DNA from: Astrocystis sublimbata
Lineage: Eukaryota > Ascomycota > Sordariomycetes > Xylariales > Xylariaceae
Length of the DNA stretch: 64,000 nt
Reading direction: 5' to 3'
NCBI GenBank assembly: GCA_022453515.1
Contig: JAJNNY010000011.1
Coordinates: forward strand, 434,001 to 498,000
This document shows, one piece after another, positions 1 to 11,449 of the stretch (positions are counted from its first letter, which is position 1; each line of letters opens with the position of its first letter). Under the pieces are notes generated by a model that searched no databases, was not told the DNA's origin, and saw only the letters and a list, made by a program, of their open reading frames with translations. The translations under genes were made by a program, and so were the position numbers.

Positions 1-858
1 CAAGTCCAGTGCGAGGCAATATGTTCGTATGTCTACAAGAATATAGATGACCCTGAGCTCAAGGTCACAGCCTTGCTCTCAATACCCAGCTCCACCACAC
101 ATCTAGTCGACCTCCGCCGGCGGATAGCCGCCGAGTCTCTGTTTCACAAGCCCGGTCTAGGCCGGAAGCCCATCGATCGGCACCTCAGCTTCGAGAAGAT
201 ACGCGACCGTCTCGACGCGGATGATTTCAAGGCCACCAACAGAGTCGACTTCGACTTCGACTTCGAGCAGCTCAGGGCCCTCGCGACGCTTCTAGATATC
301 GTCATTGACCGTGGGGAGTTCATGCATACTTCCTCTTCTTCCGCCATCCCTCCCGCCACGAACGGGTCCAGCACAACAACAAAAAGCATAGTAGAATCCA
401 CAGCCGCCGCCTCCTCTCCTGTCGACGACGAGCAGCAATTCAACGCAAACGTCGACGAGCTCGCGGCCCGCGTGAAGCTGATCCACGACAAGATCCGCGA
501 CAAGGCGTCGCGCAAGAACGTCAAGCTCAGCCTACTGGGGCTGGAGAAGCGCCTCCGGTATGCCGTGCGCACGCGGCCGCTGCCCCGGAGGGAGATTTTC
601 GCCTTTGATGACTCTGTGACGGCGCGGAAGGGGAAGGGGATGGCGGAGGAGGCGGGGCCTAAGCAGCGCGACTTTATGCGTCAGTGGGCGCTGAATAGGA
701 AGAAGAAAGAGGTGGATGAGAGGATGGGGAAGGAAGAAGTGGAGGAGGTGGTGGGTTTCGAGACGACGGACTTTCTGGAAGTGGAAGTGGAAGTGGAAAG
801 CACTGGTTCTGGCCGACCGAGGCGGTCGGCTAAGGGTGTGTCTGTTGCTGTGGGATAG
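1..858 (+). CDS. Conserved fungal protein of unknown function, 5' partial
   Basis: The reading frame is open from the first base of the window to a TAG at 856-858, so this is the C-terminal 285 residues of a longer protein whose start lies outside. No intron is needed. The first ~100 residues are a well-formed helical region with an LRRRIAAESLF motif and a long LRALATLLDIVID helix. A Ser/Thr/Ala-rich linker follows, then a second helical block (VDELAARVKLIHDKI) and a basic RYAVRTRPLPRREIF stretch. The last ~90 residues are acidic/basic low complexity (KKKEVDERMGKEEVEEV). I recall the same order of blocks in uncharacterised Pezizomycotina proteins, but know no function. There is no signal peptide or membrane segment in the visible part. 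The next gene, a V-ATPase subunit, is convergent. Confidence 0.7.
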   Translation, partial: QVQCEAICSYVYKNIDDPELKVTALLSIPSSTTHLVDLRRRIAAESLFHKPGLGRKPIDRHLSFEKIRDRLDADDFKATNRVDFDFDFEQLRALATLLDIVIDRGEFMHTSSSSAIPPATNGSSTTTKSIVESTAAASSPVDDEQQFNANVDELAARVKLIHDKIRDKASRKNVKLSLLGLEKRLRYAVRTRPLPRREIFAFDDSVTARKGKGMAEEAGPKQRDFMRQWALNRKKKEVDERMGKEEVEEVVGFETTDFLEVEVEVESTGSGRPRRSAKGVSVAVG

Positions 859-1438
859 GGCGATGTGGAGAGGGGGAATCAATGGATGGTATTCCATTTC
901 AAGAACTGAAAGTTCGAGAGAATTATACGAGGGGCTGGCTGCCCCTCTGCTTTGATCAAGTATATGGGAGGAATGATGACCACAAAATCATGGGATAGAA
1001 CCAGGGGCGGTGGATGTTTGAACTTGTTTGTGTGAAATGCTGAATCAATTGTTGTTGTGGACACCTCGCCTGCAATGAGCCTATGACGGACTGGCTTATA
1101 ATACAATACAATCGTCTAATGATAAATACGAGCAAACTTGACACCAATTCTGCTTGCCCCGAGCCATATGCGAACTCCAGCGACAAGATAAACCGAGCTC
1201 GCAAACAAGCACCGCGGCCATTGTATCCTTGTGGTCTTGAAGAAGAGCCTGTGTGTGCTGGAGCCGTTCTTCGCTACGTTCTCATCCTGGATAGCTCTAA
1301 CCCCTGAATTTGTTCTAGCCCCCTTGACTTCAGCAACCGAGGTGTTCTTTTGCGTCAGTAATGTATAAGTAGTGGAATGGCTGGTCGATGGCGCAAGACG
1401 TGGGAATCTTTCGCAGTTGGTAGTGTGATTTTGTTAAT
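859..1438. other. Convergent intergenic region
   Basis: This is 580 bp between the 3' ends of two convergent genes, presumably holding both 3' UTRs. I see no reading frame or RNA gene that I would support. Confidence 0.6.
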
Positions 1439-2359
1439 TTAATCGAAGTACTTCCGGTTCGGGTTCGTGCCAAACAGTTGCTTTCGCACGGCAGGCAGGG
1501 CGTTCAATTGCAGTAGCCGTAAGCGCTCCTCGAAGGTGTTGTTGATCTCGATCTTGCCGTTTCCGCCCACGATGCAGATGCCGCCAGAGCTGTCACGATA
1601 TTTGTTATTAGCAAACCCTACCTCCCCGGAGAACAGAACAGACAAAAGATAGGGCTAGATTAGACCGACTTACGTTCCCTCAGGCAGCGGGTCCTTCTCA
1701 TCCAGCTTGACGGTAGAGGGCTTGCCCGTCTTCTGCTTGTACTCGTCCTCAGCCTCCTTGGCAGCCTTCTTGACGACGTCGTTATCGGCCTTTCTAGCGC
1801 GGACAGCGATCTGGTCCTCGGAGAGGGCGTACATGCCTTCAAGCAGCAGGCCTTTCAGGACCTTCTGGTACTTGCCCTTGTCCTTGGCGGCGCTGGTGAG
1901 TTTTTTAGAAGCCTGCTCGAAGATGTCGTCGAGCAGCTCCTGGCGGGCGCCGAGGACGCGCAGGCGGGTCTTGTTGGCCACGGTCGAGCGCGTGATCTGC
2001 TGCGTCATGGAGGCTTGCTTGAACTTCTTGGCGTACGAGGCGTCGATGGCGTCGGTTTCCTCGCGCACGAGCTTGCTCTTCTCGATGCTGAACTCTTCGT
2101 TCGCTTTGATTTCGATCTCGCGCGACTTCTCGATCGCTTCTTGCTTGATGAAGGCTGTCATCTTCCGCAGCTCGGAACCGACCTGGGGGTTTGCAACACA
2201 AGCGTGCTGTTAGTGGATGGTTTCTTGCTAGCTGATTGTCTTGATCATGTTTCGTAAGGTGTGGCTTGTGACTCGTGAGGAAGACTACCCGGATGTCTCG
2301 ACATGAGGGGGGAGGGACTCGCTCACCTGGTCGTCGGACAGAGCGTGGAGCTGCGACAT
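1439..2359 (-). CDS. vma4: V-type proton ATPase subunit E
   Basis: Subunit E is the peripheral-stalk subunit that, with subunit G, links the V1 catalytic head to the V0 sector of the vacuolar/endosomal proton pump. Three exons are needed: 2359-2327 (11 codons, MSQLHALSDDQ), 2182-1674 and 1589-1439. Both introns have clean signals (GTGAGC...CAG and GTAAGT...CAG) and phases match, giving 230 residues, the usual length. The protein is a long charged helix at the N-terminus (KMTAFIKQEAIEKSREIEIKA) followed by the C-terminal globular domain ending in the GGICIVGGNGKIEINNTFEE block that is diagnostic of subunit E. The start was chosen because the 11-residue first exon matches the family N-terminus. 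It is divergent from the NIPA-like gene. Confidence 0.95.
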
Positions 2360-4074
2360 CTTGGAAGCGGTTTGGTGGTGGTCGGAGTAGGAGGTAGATT
2401 CGAGGGAGGTGCAAGAGTGTCGGCTACCGGAGGTAGAGGCTCGTGTGACTCGGACGAAGCAGGAGTTGGCAATGGAAAGGAGATATGAGGGTATGTACAA
2501 GCTGTTGATGATCAAAGCCGCCGACGAGTCGTGGTGGAGAGGCAGCTCGGAGCTCTCTCGCTACAGGTGGTCCCGTCGGGTGACGGGTGACGCAGCTGCG
2601 CAAGCCACAGTTCACTTTGGCTGGGCTTGATGAACCCATGGGGCCATGGACCGCGCGTGGGAGTACCTAGGTATTTTGTGGCTGTTGTAACTGCACAGCC
2701 ACCCATAGAGCACCTGGTGAGCTGGCGTGTGTAGGTGTAAGTGAGTTGGACTCAGACACTTAATTCAGCCCCCTCGTGGCTGGCTCACTTCAGGTTAGCA
2801 TTCACTTTCCACCTACCAGCACCTGCGCTTTCAAGGTTTTTAGAATCAACACGAACAACACAACACGCAGTAATGTAATAGCTTATATGCATCATGCGGT
2901 TATGGGAGACGAAGAGTTATACTGCCTGTTTGATTGTATATCGGCCTTCGAATGCTGGTTTATCTATCTACTACAGTACTACCCAATACCTGCTGGGTTG
3001 GTTAGTTGGCATCTCACAAGGCACACCCTATGGCCAGCCGTGTTTCAAAGCCAACGACACCCGACGGAGGATTTGCACCGCGACTTGTCATTCAGCGTCG
3101 ATCAGCTGCTGCAACCTTGCATGTCGTTGTCTGTCACTAACTGCCAATGGTTGTATTCATCGTGCCCTTTCAACTCTTTCGTATACATCAATTTTTTTGC
3201 GATTATTGCGATTTAATATCCTTAGAGGTTCTTTTCTTCGTGCAAATGTGCTAGTCAACTCTTCGTAGCCTTTCGACCTCTGCCATGCGTAACGTTTTCG
3301 TATTCTGTAATACCTGAGTTACTTCAAAGTTCAGGTTGCTGTCCGAATACGGTCTATGAGAATACAGGCATTGGAGCCCCTGTATCAAGAATGGACTTGG
3401 CCCCGCGGTACTTGCCTGCAACTGTAAGGCACGCGCACTTACCGGGCGAGCCAGGTACCTCCGCCGAGCACCAGCCCCTGCAAGCAGAAATTCCGCCCTG
3501 GAATATCTCACTGGACTTGCTCCAGGGCGCCTGGATCGGACAGACTCAGCGCTACACATGGACTAGCTTCATAGGGGCAGATAAGTACTCGCACGCCATG
3601 ATATGGTTTGGCTGTACATACCAGGATGTTTGAATGCATGTACCCGCTGGATCCACCACGTCAACGGTTCCGGGGCATGAGGTCCTGCATCACTTCGAGT
3701 TCATGGCCAGATACATGCCTCCTACTTAACACCTCTCATACGCCAATGATAACACTTCAACCTTGACATGAACCTCGATATCTCTCCCAACAACACGCCG
3801 AACCCCACGATCTCCTGCCATACACAGCACTGATGTTGGGTGTACACCTCAGCGCCGACACATAAAAGCCGACCGCACACGTTCAACCCTGATCGAAACC
3901 TTGTTCAATTGACATCATCGTCGCTTCGCTGTCTCAGACCTCGATATCAACTAATTGCAAACGCCTCACGGCCCCGACTTCAACACGCCGACGTAGCGCA
4001 GCCCATGCGCCGGTGTCGAGGGCCTCTTCTTGCAGCTGTCTCTGTCCGATGACCGTTGTATCGAGTCTCTTGCC
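2360..4074. other. Divergent intergenic region, 1.7 kb
   Basis: This separates two divergent genes and should hold both promoters and 5' UTRs. Several short open frames exist on both strands between 2.8 and 3.6 kb, but they overlap one another, have no recognisable motif, and are not supported as genes. Confidence 0.5.
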
Positions 4075-5843
4075 ATGGGGCTATTCAGCGGTGTGTCGCC
4101 TGCGGGCACACTCGCGGTGAGTCCAGCCTCTCGTACCTTACACCGCAGCCCTGACTGCGTACGCTCATTCAACTGTTTCTATTGCTCGCCACTAACGCTC
4201 ATGACTTCCCATAGATCGGTATAATCGTCGGTTTGATTTCCACGAGCGTTCAGTCCCTCGGCCTCACCCTACAGCGCAAGTCGCACATGCTCGAAGATGA
4301 GAAAGAACCCCACGAAGTACAGAGACCCCCATATCGGAGACGGAGGTGGCAGATAGGCATGGGCATGTTCGTCGTCTCCAACGTTCTCGGGAGCTCCATC
4401 CAGATCTCCACCTTACCGCTCCCCGTCCTCTCCACCTTGCAGGCTGCCGGCCTAGTCTTCAACTCGATATGCGCCACTCTCATCCTCGGCGAGCCCTTCA
4501 CCAAATGGTCGTTCTGGGGAACAGCCCTAGTATCGGCAGGCGCTGGAATGATAGCCATCTTCGGCGCCATACCCTCACCAGCCCATAGTCTACGGGAGTT
4601 GCTGGATCTATTAGGTCGATGGCAATTCATTGTATGGATGTCACTGCAGGCCGTGATCGTCATCTCGATTGCTGTGGCCATCGAATTCGCAAATCACTTC
4701 AAAAGTGTCGCCCAGAATCCCAAGTTTCGTTTGTTCAGGGGCCTCACCTATGGATGCATCAGCGGCATCCTCTCTGCTCATTCTCTTTTGTTTGCTAAAT
4801 CAGCCGTTGAGCTGATCCTGAGAACTATCGCCGACAGTGACAATCAATTTGTGCACTGGCAGTCCTGGATACTGGTCCTAGGGCTCGTCGTTCTCGCTCT
4901 AAGCCAATTATACTACCTCCACCGTGGCTTAAAGCTTGTTTCCACCTCAGTTTTATACCCCCTTGTTTTTTGTATTTACAACATTATCGCCATTTTAGAC
5001 GGACTGATCTACTTCCGCCAGACGGACTTAATTACACCCTTACACGGCGGCCTCATTGCTATTGGCACCGCCATTCTACTATCAGGCGTTCTGGCCCTAT
5101 CATGGCGCCTCAGCGACGAGCAACATCCTCCTGCCGTCGGACAGTCCACATTGACACCCGGGATGGGACTTGTGGAGGATACAGAAGGCGAAGAAGAGTC
5201 GGCGGTAGATTCGGACTTCCTAAGTGAAGACGGCGAACCACTTTTACCTACATACGACACATTTGGCCCTCCAAGCCATGAAGCAACACCGCTTTTACCA
5301 AGCCGCAAATCGAGCAATCGTTGGAACGAAGAGATATGGGACGCACTGGAGGATCAGGAGTCCGCCAGGCCCAACAGACAGCGGTCGAGCACTATGCCGT
5401 CAGGCCCGCCTGCACCGGGCGAAGGCACCCCATTACTACCTGGACGGCATATGTCAAGAGAAGACTCATTCGCCTCGGTTGGTGGCCGGCACAGCGGGGA
5501 GAGCACGCGAAGGATATCCCGTCGCCGGCGGAAATCCACGGGGTTCCCCGGTTTCATAGCGCGAAAGCACGACCGTCACTCCAACTCGCCCGGCGCAGGG
5601 GTGCAGGGTACGCTAGGGAACATCTTGAAGCTGAGGTGGTGGCGTCAACACGGCGGAGGAGATTATAGCCACAATAACAGCCAACCAGATTTCGCGACCA
5701 CAACTCCGACGGGGAGCGGCAGTGGTCAGCCTTGGGCACTTCATGTGCCCGCAAGACCGCAGGACGAGCAGCAAAGGACCCCTAGAGCGCGTTCGACATC
5801 ACCCTCTGATAGGGAAAGAGGACGAGGTGACGATGCTGTGTAG
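4075..5843 (+). CDS. NIPA-like (DUF803) magnesium transporter
   Basis: NIPA proteins are multi-pass membrane transporters of the drug/metabolite transporter superfamily that carry Mg2+. Exon 1 is 4075-4116 (MGLFSGVSPAGTLA), then an intron with GTGAGT...CCATAG, then exon 2 at 4215-5843, giving 556 residues. Residues 1-300 form about nine hydrophobic segments with family hallmarks: IGIIVGLISTSVQSLGLTLQRKS in the first helix, then LPVLSTLQAAGLVFNSICA, LILGEPFTKW, GLTYGCISGILSAHSLLFAKSAVE and STSVLYPLVFCIYNI. The last ~240 residues are a disordered cytosolic tail with three acidic dileucine motifs of the form [DE]xxPLL at about residues 353-358, 370-375 and 417-422, resembling vacuolar/endosomal sorting signals. 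Function is inferred from family; metal specificity is not visible in sequence. Confidence 0.9.
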
Positions 5844-7313
5844 GAAAGTGACATAACTAGCTGACATGGAGCAATGGAAGCTGGCATGGCATATGAAATA
5901 CACGAAATCTGAGGGATGAATACAAGACATGGGGAAGCGAGGCGAAATCAGGTCACCTTGCTGTTAGGTACCTAGATGGATACTTATTGTTTTGGGGAGT
6001 TTGACATATATTAGGATTAAATCAATACCCATGCGTACACGTTACTTTAGCAAATAAATGTTGAAGCAATTCAAATATCTTCTCGTAGACATAAGTGCAA
6101 GTGGTTCATAGTCGTTTCGCCTCGCAATGAACGAATCGTAATGTCTACGATACAGCTTTATCTCCCTACCTATGACAACTGACACAGGAATCCGGTGTTG
6201 ACTCAGACAAGCTTTGGGATGTTCATCGATACTGCCTAACCTAGAAGCTAAAGAGGCATCTTCTATTAGGTATCAGGCATACATGAGAAGCCATGTTTCA
6301 AACCTACTTGCCTAAGGTACATGCACTCACTACCCTGAGCTGAGCTGAGCTGAGCTGAACAGCAGACAGACTTATAGACAAACGCGTACGTGGGACAAGA
6401 AACATGCCCGACCAGAGAAATGGCACTTCTAAAAGGGGTACACTACCTATCCTAGTAACACATTGACACAACATAACAAATGCTCTTTCCCTTCATCTGC
6501 AACTTGAAGCCTACCTACATGTAGCTGGGAACCTTATCCATACAGTTTACTGGCCATATGTACACGTCTGTCTTACCAAGAAAACACAATACAATACAAT
6601 ACGCACGTATATTTCTTCGTCTATCAACGGGAAAGCATCACGCTAGCTAGCTGGCATCTATTACAAGTCAAGTCCAAGAATAGATAATTCAATATGATAA
6701 GTACTATGCAATAGGAGAGCACGTCGTGGGGGGTTTCGGGGTGGGGGCCTATGGTGTTTTGGAGAGCAACAGGGACGAAAATGTGTCAAAGGTACCAAGA
6801 GTGTATTTGCATTGTATGTAAAACACATTCACGTTGGCATGAGAACGGACAGGCTTCGCGAGGTAGTCAAGTCAAGTCATCTTAATCAAAACAGTAAGGG
6901 AGACAGACCAGCACGAGTTAAACGACCTAAATTCCCAGGGACTCTCCCTAAAAGGTTACATGAAGCTATGAATGAATCATGTTTTTGTGTCATTGGACCT
7001 GGAGAAGCTACACTGCACTGCTTTGAGAATCTATCGCTACAAATGGCGACGTTTACGATCCCATTCAATCCTGACGTAAGCGTCGCAAATGAAAACCTCG
7101 TTTCGTTGTAGGGAAAGTCAAAAGTCCGTGATGCCCCCCCAAAAGCGTGGAAAGAAAAGTCTCATTCGCGTATGAAGTCAAATTGTATACTTTTACAGAT
7201 AGAGAGCAACCGTGACTGTGCTTGTTGATCAACAGTCATCTTTCCCAAGCTTGCTACTTGATAAATTATCGACGAATGAGAGGTGCATAGGCCCAAAGCC
7301 TAGAGTAGCAAGC
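5844..7313. other. Convergent intergenic region, 1.5 kb
   Basis: It lies between the 3' ends of the transporter and SUB2. It contains a short (TGAGC)n run near 6335-6358, ACAAT repeats near 6585-6600, and several TAGGTA/TACCTA motifs. I see no supportable gene; the short frames at 6.8-7.1 kb have no family resemblance. Confidence 0.5.
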
Positions 7314-9455
7314 TTACGATGCCATGTAAGTGCTAGCATCGATACCGTCCTTGGGGAATTCCCTTCGATTTCGTTAGTTACATGAACAATATGAGCAACT
7401 TAAAATGGGCCACTTACGGTAGAGCCACCTCGAAACGCTTCTCGATTGACTTCAGAACCTCCTGGTCCTGATCACTGCTCACGAAGGAAATCGCGAGACC
7501 CTTTGTGCCGAAACGACCAGCACGACCGACACGGTGGAGATATGAGTCGGCATCGGCTGGCAGATCGTAGTTGATCGCCAAGTTGATTCGCTCAATATCG
7601 ATACCACGTCCGAAGACGTCAGTGGCAACGCAAATCCGCTTGTTGAACTCTTTGAATTCCTTGTAGCGTTTAATACTGTGAGACGTTAGTGGCAGAACGC
7701 TTATATCGAGGAGGATATACTTGCCGCTCTTCTTGGCTCACACCCGAGTGCACGGCGATGGACGGGAAGTTACACTCGCGAAGCAACTTGTCCAACTCCG
7801 TAGCTCGAACAGTGCTTTTGACGAAGATAATCACCTGGTTGAACTGAAGTTCGTCCAGAAGCTCATTAAGTCTTCGGTTCTTCTCTTTCTCTTCGAGCTT
7901 GAGGTAGTATTGTTGAAGACCATGAAGCGTCAATTTGGTATCCTCGTCGACGTAATGCTCCGTGGGGTTCTGCATGAATTTGCGGCAGATTGGCTTAATC
8001 TCATCTGAGAGAGTGGCGCTGAACATCATGACCTGCTTTTGAGTAGGAGTAGATCGGAAGATCTCTTGGACATCGCGGCGCATGTCTAATAGTAGTGTCA
8101 GTCAAGACCAAGGCATGAACATCAAACAGCTTACCAATGGCATCGAGCATCTTGTCACATTCATCCAGGACAAAAATCCGGACGCTTCCGAGGCGAAGAT
8201 GCTTGTCACGGATAAGGGCGTTAAGACGGCCAGGGGTACCGACGATGATATGAGGGTGTGTATCCTTGTTCTTGAGGATCTCGGCATCCTTCTGCATAGG
8301 AGTACCACCGTAGAACACGCCTGTCTTGATATCCGGCATGTACTTGCTGAAGCGGTTGTATTCGTTGCGAATCTGGAAAGCCAATTCACGAGTGTGGCAC
8401 ATAACCAGCACTGAACACTCGCCGGCAACAGGCTCGACTTGCTGTAGTGTGGTCAGGACGAAAACAGCCGTCTTTCCGAGACCAGACTTGGCCTGGCAGA
8501 TAATATCACCACCAAGGAGAGCCTGGGGAATACAGGTCTGTTGGACTGTAGGTATCGATCGATGTTAGACTGGATTCCCAAGACGGAGACAAGAACGTGA
8601 TGTGAAGAAGGTAGGGGTTCGGCAAAAGGGGTCGACAAGGTCCGCCCGTCGTCATCGTCGTCGTCGTCGTCATCATCGTTGTCGCCACTACTGTGCCGTT
8701 GGCTTCGTTGCTAGGATCTGTCCCAAACCAACCACTCTCAACCTTGCGGGTTCTTTCGGCATACACACGTGTGAATGGCAAGGGACTGCGCGCAGTGCCC
8801 ATGACCAAGCTCCCGGACGCATCAAGGGCTTGGAGCCAACGATGGTCATGCGTCGCCGACAAACGGCTATGAGCAATGAATGCTTATGCAAATTGCAGCA
8901 ATTGCCTGGGATGCGTAATAGCTTCTTGGGAAGCTGGCAGGACCATGGTCGTAGACGCGACACACAAGTCCCGTGGCCGGAGCACAATCCTCCGCTCTTG
9001 ATCCGGCAAGATGGCCTTGCAACGATGTCGTCGCACCAGGGCCGCAGTTCAGGATGATTCCACAGTTACCGGGATTGGTTGGTTCCACCATTATCGTCAT
9101 GGATGATTCTTCGACTTGCGACTTGCGACTTGACGTGTTTGACAGACAACGAGACGGACTCTTGGAGGAGGGATAGGTGGTGATTTGCTTGCTTGCTTGA
9201 TGTGGAACGTGTATGTAAGATGTCAGACTAACCCTCCGAAGGATGTTCGAAACCGCAATCAGCAATGGCCCGCAGAAGCTCGGGCTTCAGCAGGAAGTCG
9301 CGGAATCCGGTGGAGTGAATGCCGACATAGGAACCCTTCTTGTCGACACTGTTGCTGGCGGCAGCGGCATCCGCCTTCTTTCCGTTGGCGGGGGCGGCAT
9401 CATTGGTGGCCAGCTCCTCGTCGGAGTAGTCGATCAGATCCTCTTCAGCAGACAT
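7314..9455 (-). CDS. sub2: ATP-dependent RNA helicase SUB2 (UAP56), mRNA export
   Basis: SUB2/UAP56 is a DECD-box helicase of the TREX complex that acts in spliceosome assembly and nuclear mRNA export. Five exons: 9455-9233, 8545-8135, 8085-7725, 7675-7418 and 7362-7314, giving 433 residues. Motifs in order: the SUB2-specific N-terminus [16 protein letters not shown], the Q motif region ([14 protein letters not shown]...[14 protein letters not shown]), Walker [26 protein letters not shown] (rather than DEAD, which separates SUB2 from other helicases), SATLS, and [10 protein letters not shown], ending in [12 protein letters not shown]. Intron 1 is 687 bp, far longer than any other intron here. 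The third intron (7724-7676) begins with GCAAGT, so it is a GC-AG intron; reading it this way restores the conserved SQEERIKRYKEF junction. It is divergent from the RNase P subunit gene. Confidence 0.96.
8546..9232 (-). other. Long first intron of sub2
   Basis: The 687-bp intron runs from donor GTTAGT to a TCTAACAT branch-like site and a CCTACAG acceptor. It interrupts the Q-motif region in phase 1. Its 3' half holds a GATGAC/GACGAC trinucleotide run (about 8650-8690). I could not pick out a snoRNA with convincing box C/D or H/ACA elements inside it. Confidence 0.8.
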
Positions 9456-10448
9456 GTTGGTTGAGTATTAGTGGACGCGAGGCCTCAGAGCCTTGTGGAA
9501 AGCTGGGTGTTGAGCGAGCAGAGACGGATGGACGCGGTGCGGTTGAATCGCAAGCTATTGGACAACCGCGACTAGTAATAACCAACAACGGCGCGTCTGA
9601 TGGTCGCGAGATGGGCGTGGCAGAAGGGAGTCACAAAGTGGGTTGACGGGTGATGAAGAACGGGAGACTGGGTCGGCCAGAGGAAGAAGAAATCAATAGG
9701 TATGGGAAGGATGAGCTGGGCGAAGCGGCGCAGGGTAGACAGGCAGGCAGGCAGGTTCTGAGCAGGGCAGCTTGGGGAGGCCTGTGCCTGATGCAGTTTA
9801 GGACTGAGTCAGAAGGCTGTGCAACCAGCCACCAGCACCACGCGCCACAGCGGGCTACTTTTACTGTTTCAGCTGCACGGAGCGGCACTGTCTCAGCCAG
9901 GTTAAGTACATGTAGGTAGCTCTATCGCTCCTCCCCTTCCTTTTCTACGGGCATGTATGTAACCTAAGCCTGCCCAAGTAAATAAAACTTGTCTCGAGGA
10001 TGAGTGTGTGCAAATTCCTAATTTCTTAAGTATCCAGCTAAGTTTCATGGATTTTGAGAGGCACATAGTAGGTAGGTATGCACCTAAAGCAATAGATATA
10101 CGCGAAGCTTCAGCTGTAGGTCCCGTTTATACTGTATGGCGCTAGACCTTTCCTCTTTGGGACAGACTTCAGCCACATTATACATACTGGTGATTGACCA
10201 AGTTCTTGAATGCTGGGGGCTCTTTCGGTCAAGTACCTAGAGAGGCACCTCCCTATGTAGGTACACGTACCTCATTCTCCACCCGCAATCGAGAACCTAA
10301 AGTCAAAGGTGAATCAATCGCCCTGCAGGTGAGGCCAGATTAATTTCACTTACAGCAACAGCATTTTGCACGCACCAGCTTGCGCGTGCCACTCGTCCGG
10401 GAGTTTACACAAATCCTCTACGCATATTAGCTCTCGCCCAACGAAGTC
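9456..10448. other. Divergent intergenic region with TAGGTA/TACCTA motifs
   Basis: This is 993 bp between divergent sub2 and the RNase P subunit gene. It contains a CAGG-repeat patch near 9735-9760 and clustered TAGGTA/TACCTA copies at 10.06-10.27 kb. No gene is supported. Confidence 0.5.
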
Positions 10449-10958
10449 ATGGGCAAACCAAAGACGCCAGGGTCTGTGCCCAATAAGCACCTATATTCCC
10501 GTTTATCCTACTTGCACCAAGCTGCTGCCTTCCTAGGGTCACAGGCGGGCGTAACCCACGATTCCAAGACTGAGCTCCCTGCCGCTGACCAGTCGAGAAT
10601 TAAACTCGCTCGGCATCTGCTGACTGATCTTCGAGCAACGTCTCGCAAGGGTCAGATACGGTTGTCTCCAGCAATAAAGCGCACCGCCTGCAAGTTTTGT
10701 GACGCATTGCTCATCGAAGGCGAAACCTGTACATCCGTTGTTGAAAACAAGAGCAAGCATGGCAGAAAGCCATGGGCAGATGTTCTGGTCATCAAATGTC
10801 ACTCGTGTCATGGTGTTAAGCGTTTTCCTATCCAGGAAGCTTCGCGCCAAAAGCGCCGGCCACAGCGAGAACAAATGTCGAAGCATGTACCGAAGCCGGC
10901 CGCCAAACAGCCCAATCTAAGTGACGAGAAAGCAGACGTGATCATGAATGACAGTTGA
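10449..10958 (+). CDS. rpr2: Ribonuclease P/MRP protein subunit, Rpr2/Rpp21/Snm1 family
   Basis: This family supplies a zinc-binding protein subunit to nuclear RNase P (tRNA 5' maturation) or RNase MRP (rRNA processing). It is a single-exon frame of 169 residues. The N-terminal half is helical (NKHLYSRLSYLHQAAAFL...RIKLARHLLTDLRATSRKGQIRLS), as in Rpp21. The centre has the zinc ribbon: KRTACKFCDALLIEG, giving the first CxxC, and VLVIKCHSCHGVKRFPI, giving the second. The C-terminus is basic and disordered. Length and layout fit Rpr2/Rpp21 better than the longer Snm1, but the two cannot be separated with certainty by eye. The ATG at 10449 is the first in the frame. Confidence 0.85.
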   Translation: MGKPKTPGSVPNKHLYSRLSYLHQAAAFLGSQAGVTHDSKTELPAADQSRIKLARHLLTDLRATSRKGQIRLSPAIKRTACKFCDALLIEGETCTSVVENKSKHGRKPWADVLVIKCHSCHGVKRFPIQEASRQKRRPQREQMSKHVPKPAAKQPNLSDEKADVIMNDS

Positions 10959-11449
10959 ACCTCTCATCGAAACAACAGTCTACTTTGGTGTACGATGGTC
11001 TGTCTGTTCATGATCTTTCGGTGTGGGATTGATCCTCGATGATACCAATATTCCGAACCAACTATTGTGCTATGGGTGTAACAATGCTTTCTTGGCAAGC
11101 ACTCCGAAGTCTACTCATCGGATTGAAAGAACATTCGTCTCAGCAAAAGACAATGAAGTATGCAACCTGATCCGTCCCGTGTCAGCCTTTTCACAGGACG
11201 AAAGTCAACAATGCATCCCCATAGTGTATGCGAACGCAACACGACATACATTTTCGCTCTGTTGTACATAGTCCTGCCCACCCATGAAGCACGTCTGTTT
11301 ATATACAACCCAGCATGTGGGAAAGCCTATCCGATGCCCACTGTCCTTTGACACTTCCGGAAAAAAACAAGGAAAAGAAACCCCCTCCGTTTTCATGACC
11401 CCAACTCAATACGTCTGATCCTCAACCACCTTGTGGGGAACGGGCCGGC
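10959..11449. other. Convergent intergenic region
   Basis: This is 491 bp between the RNase P subunit gene and the membrane protein gene that meet tail to tail. I see no gene or repeat here. Confidence 0.5.
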
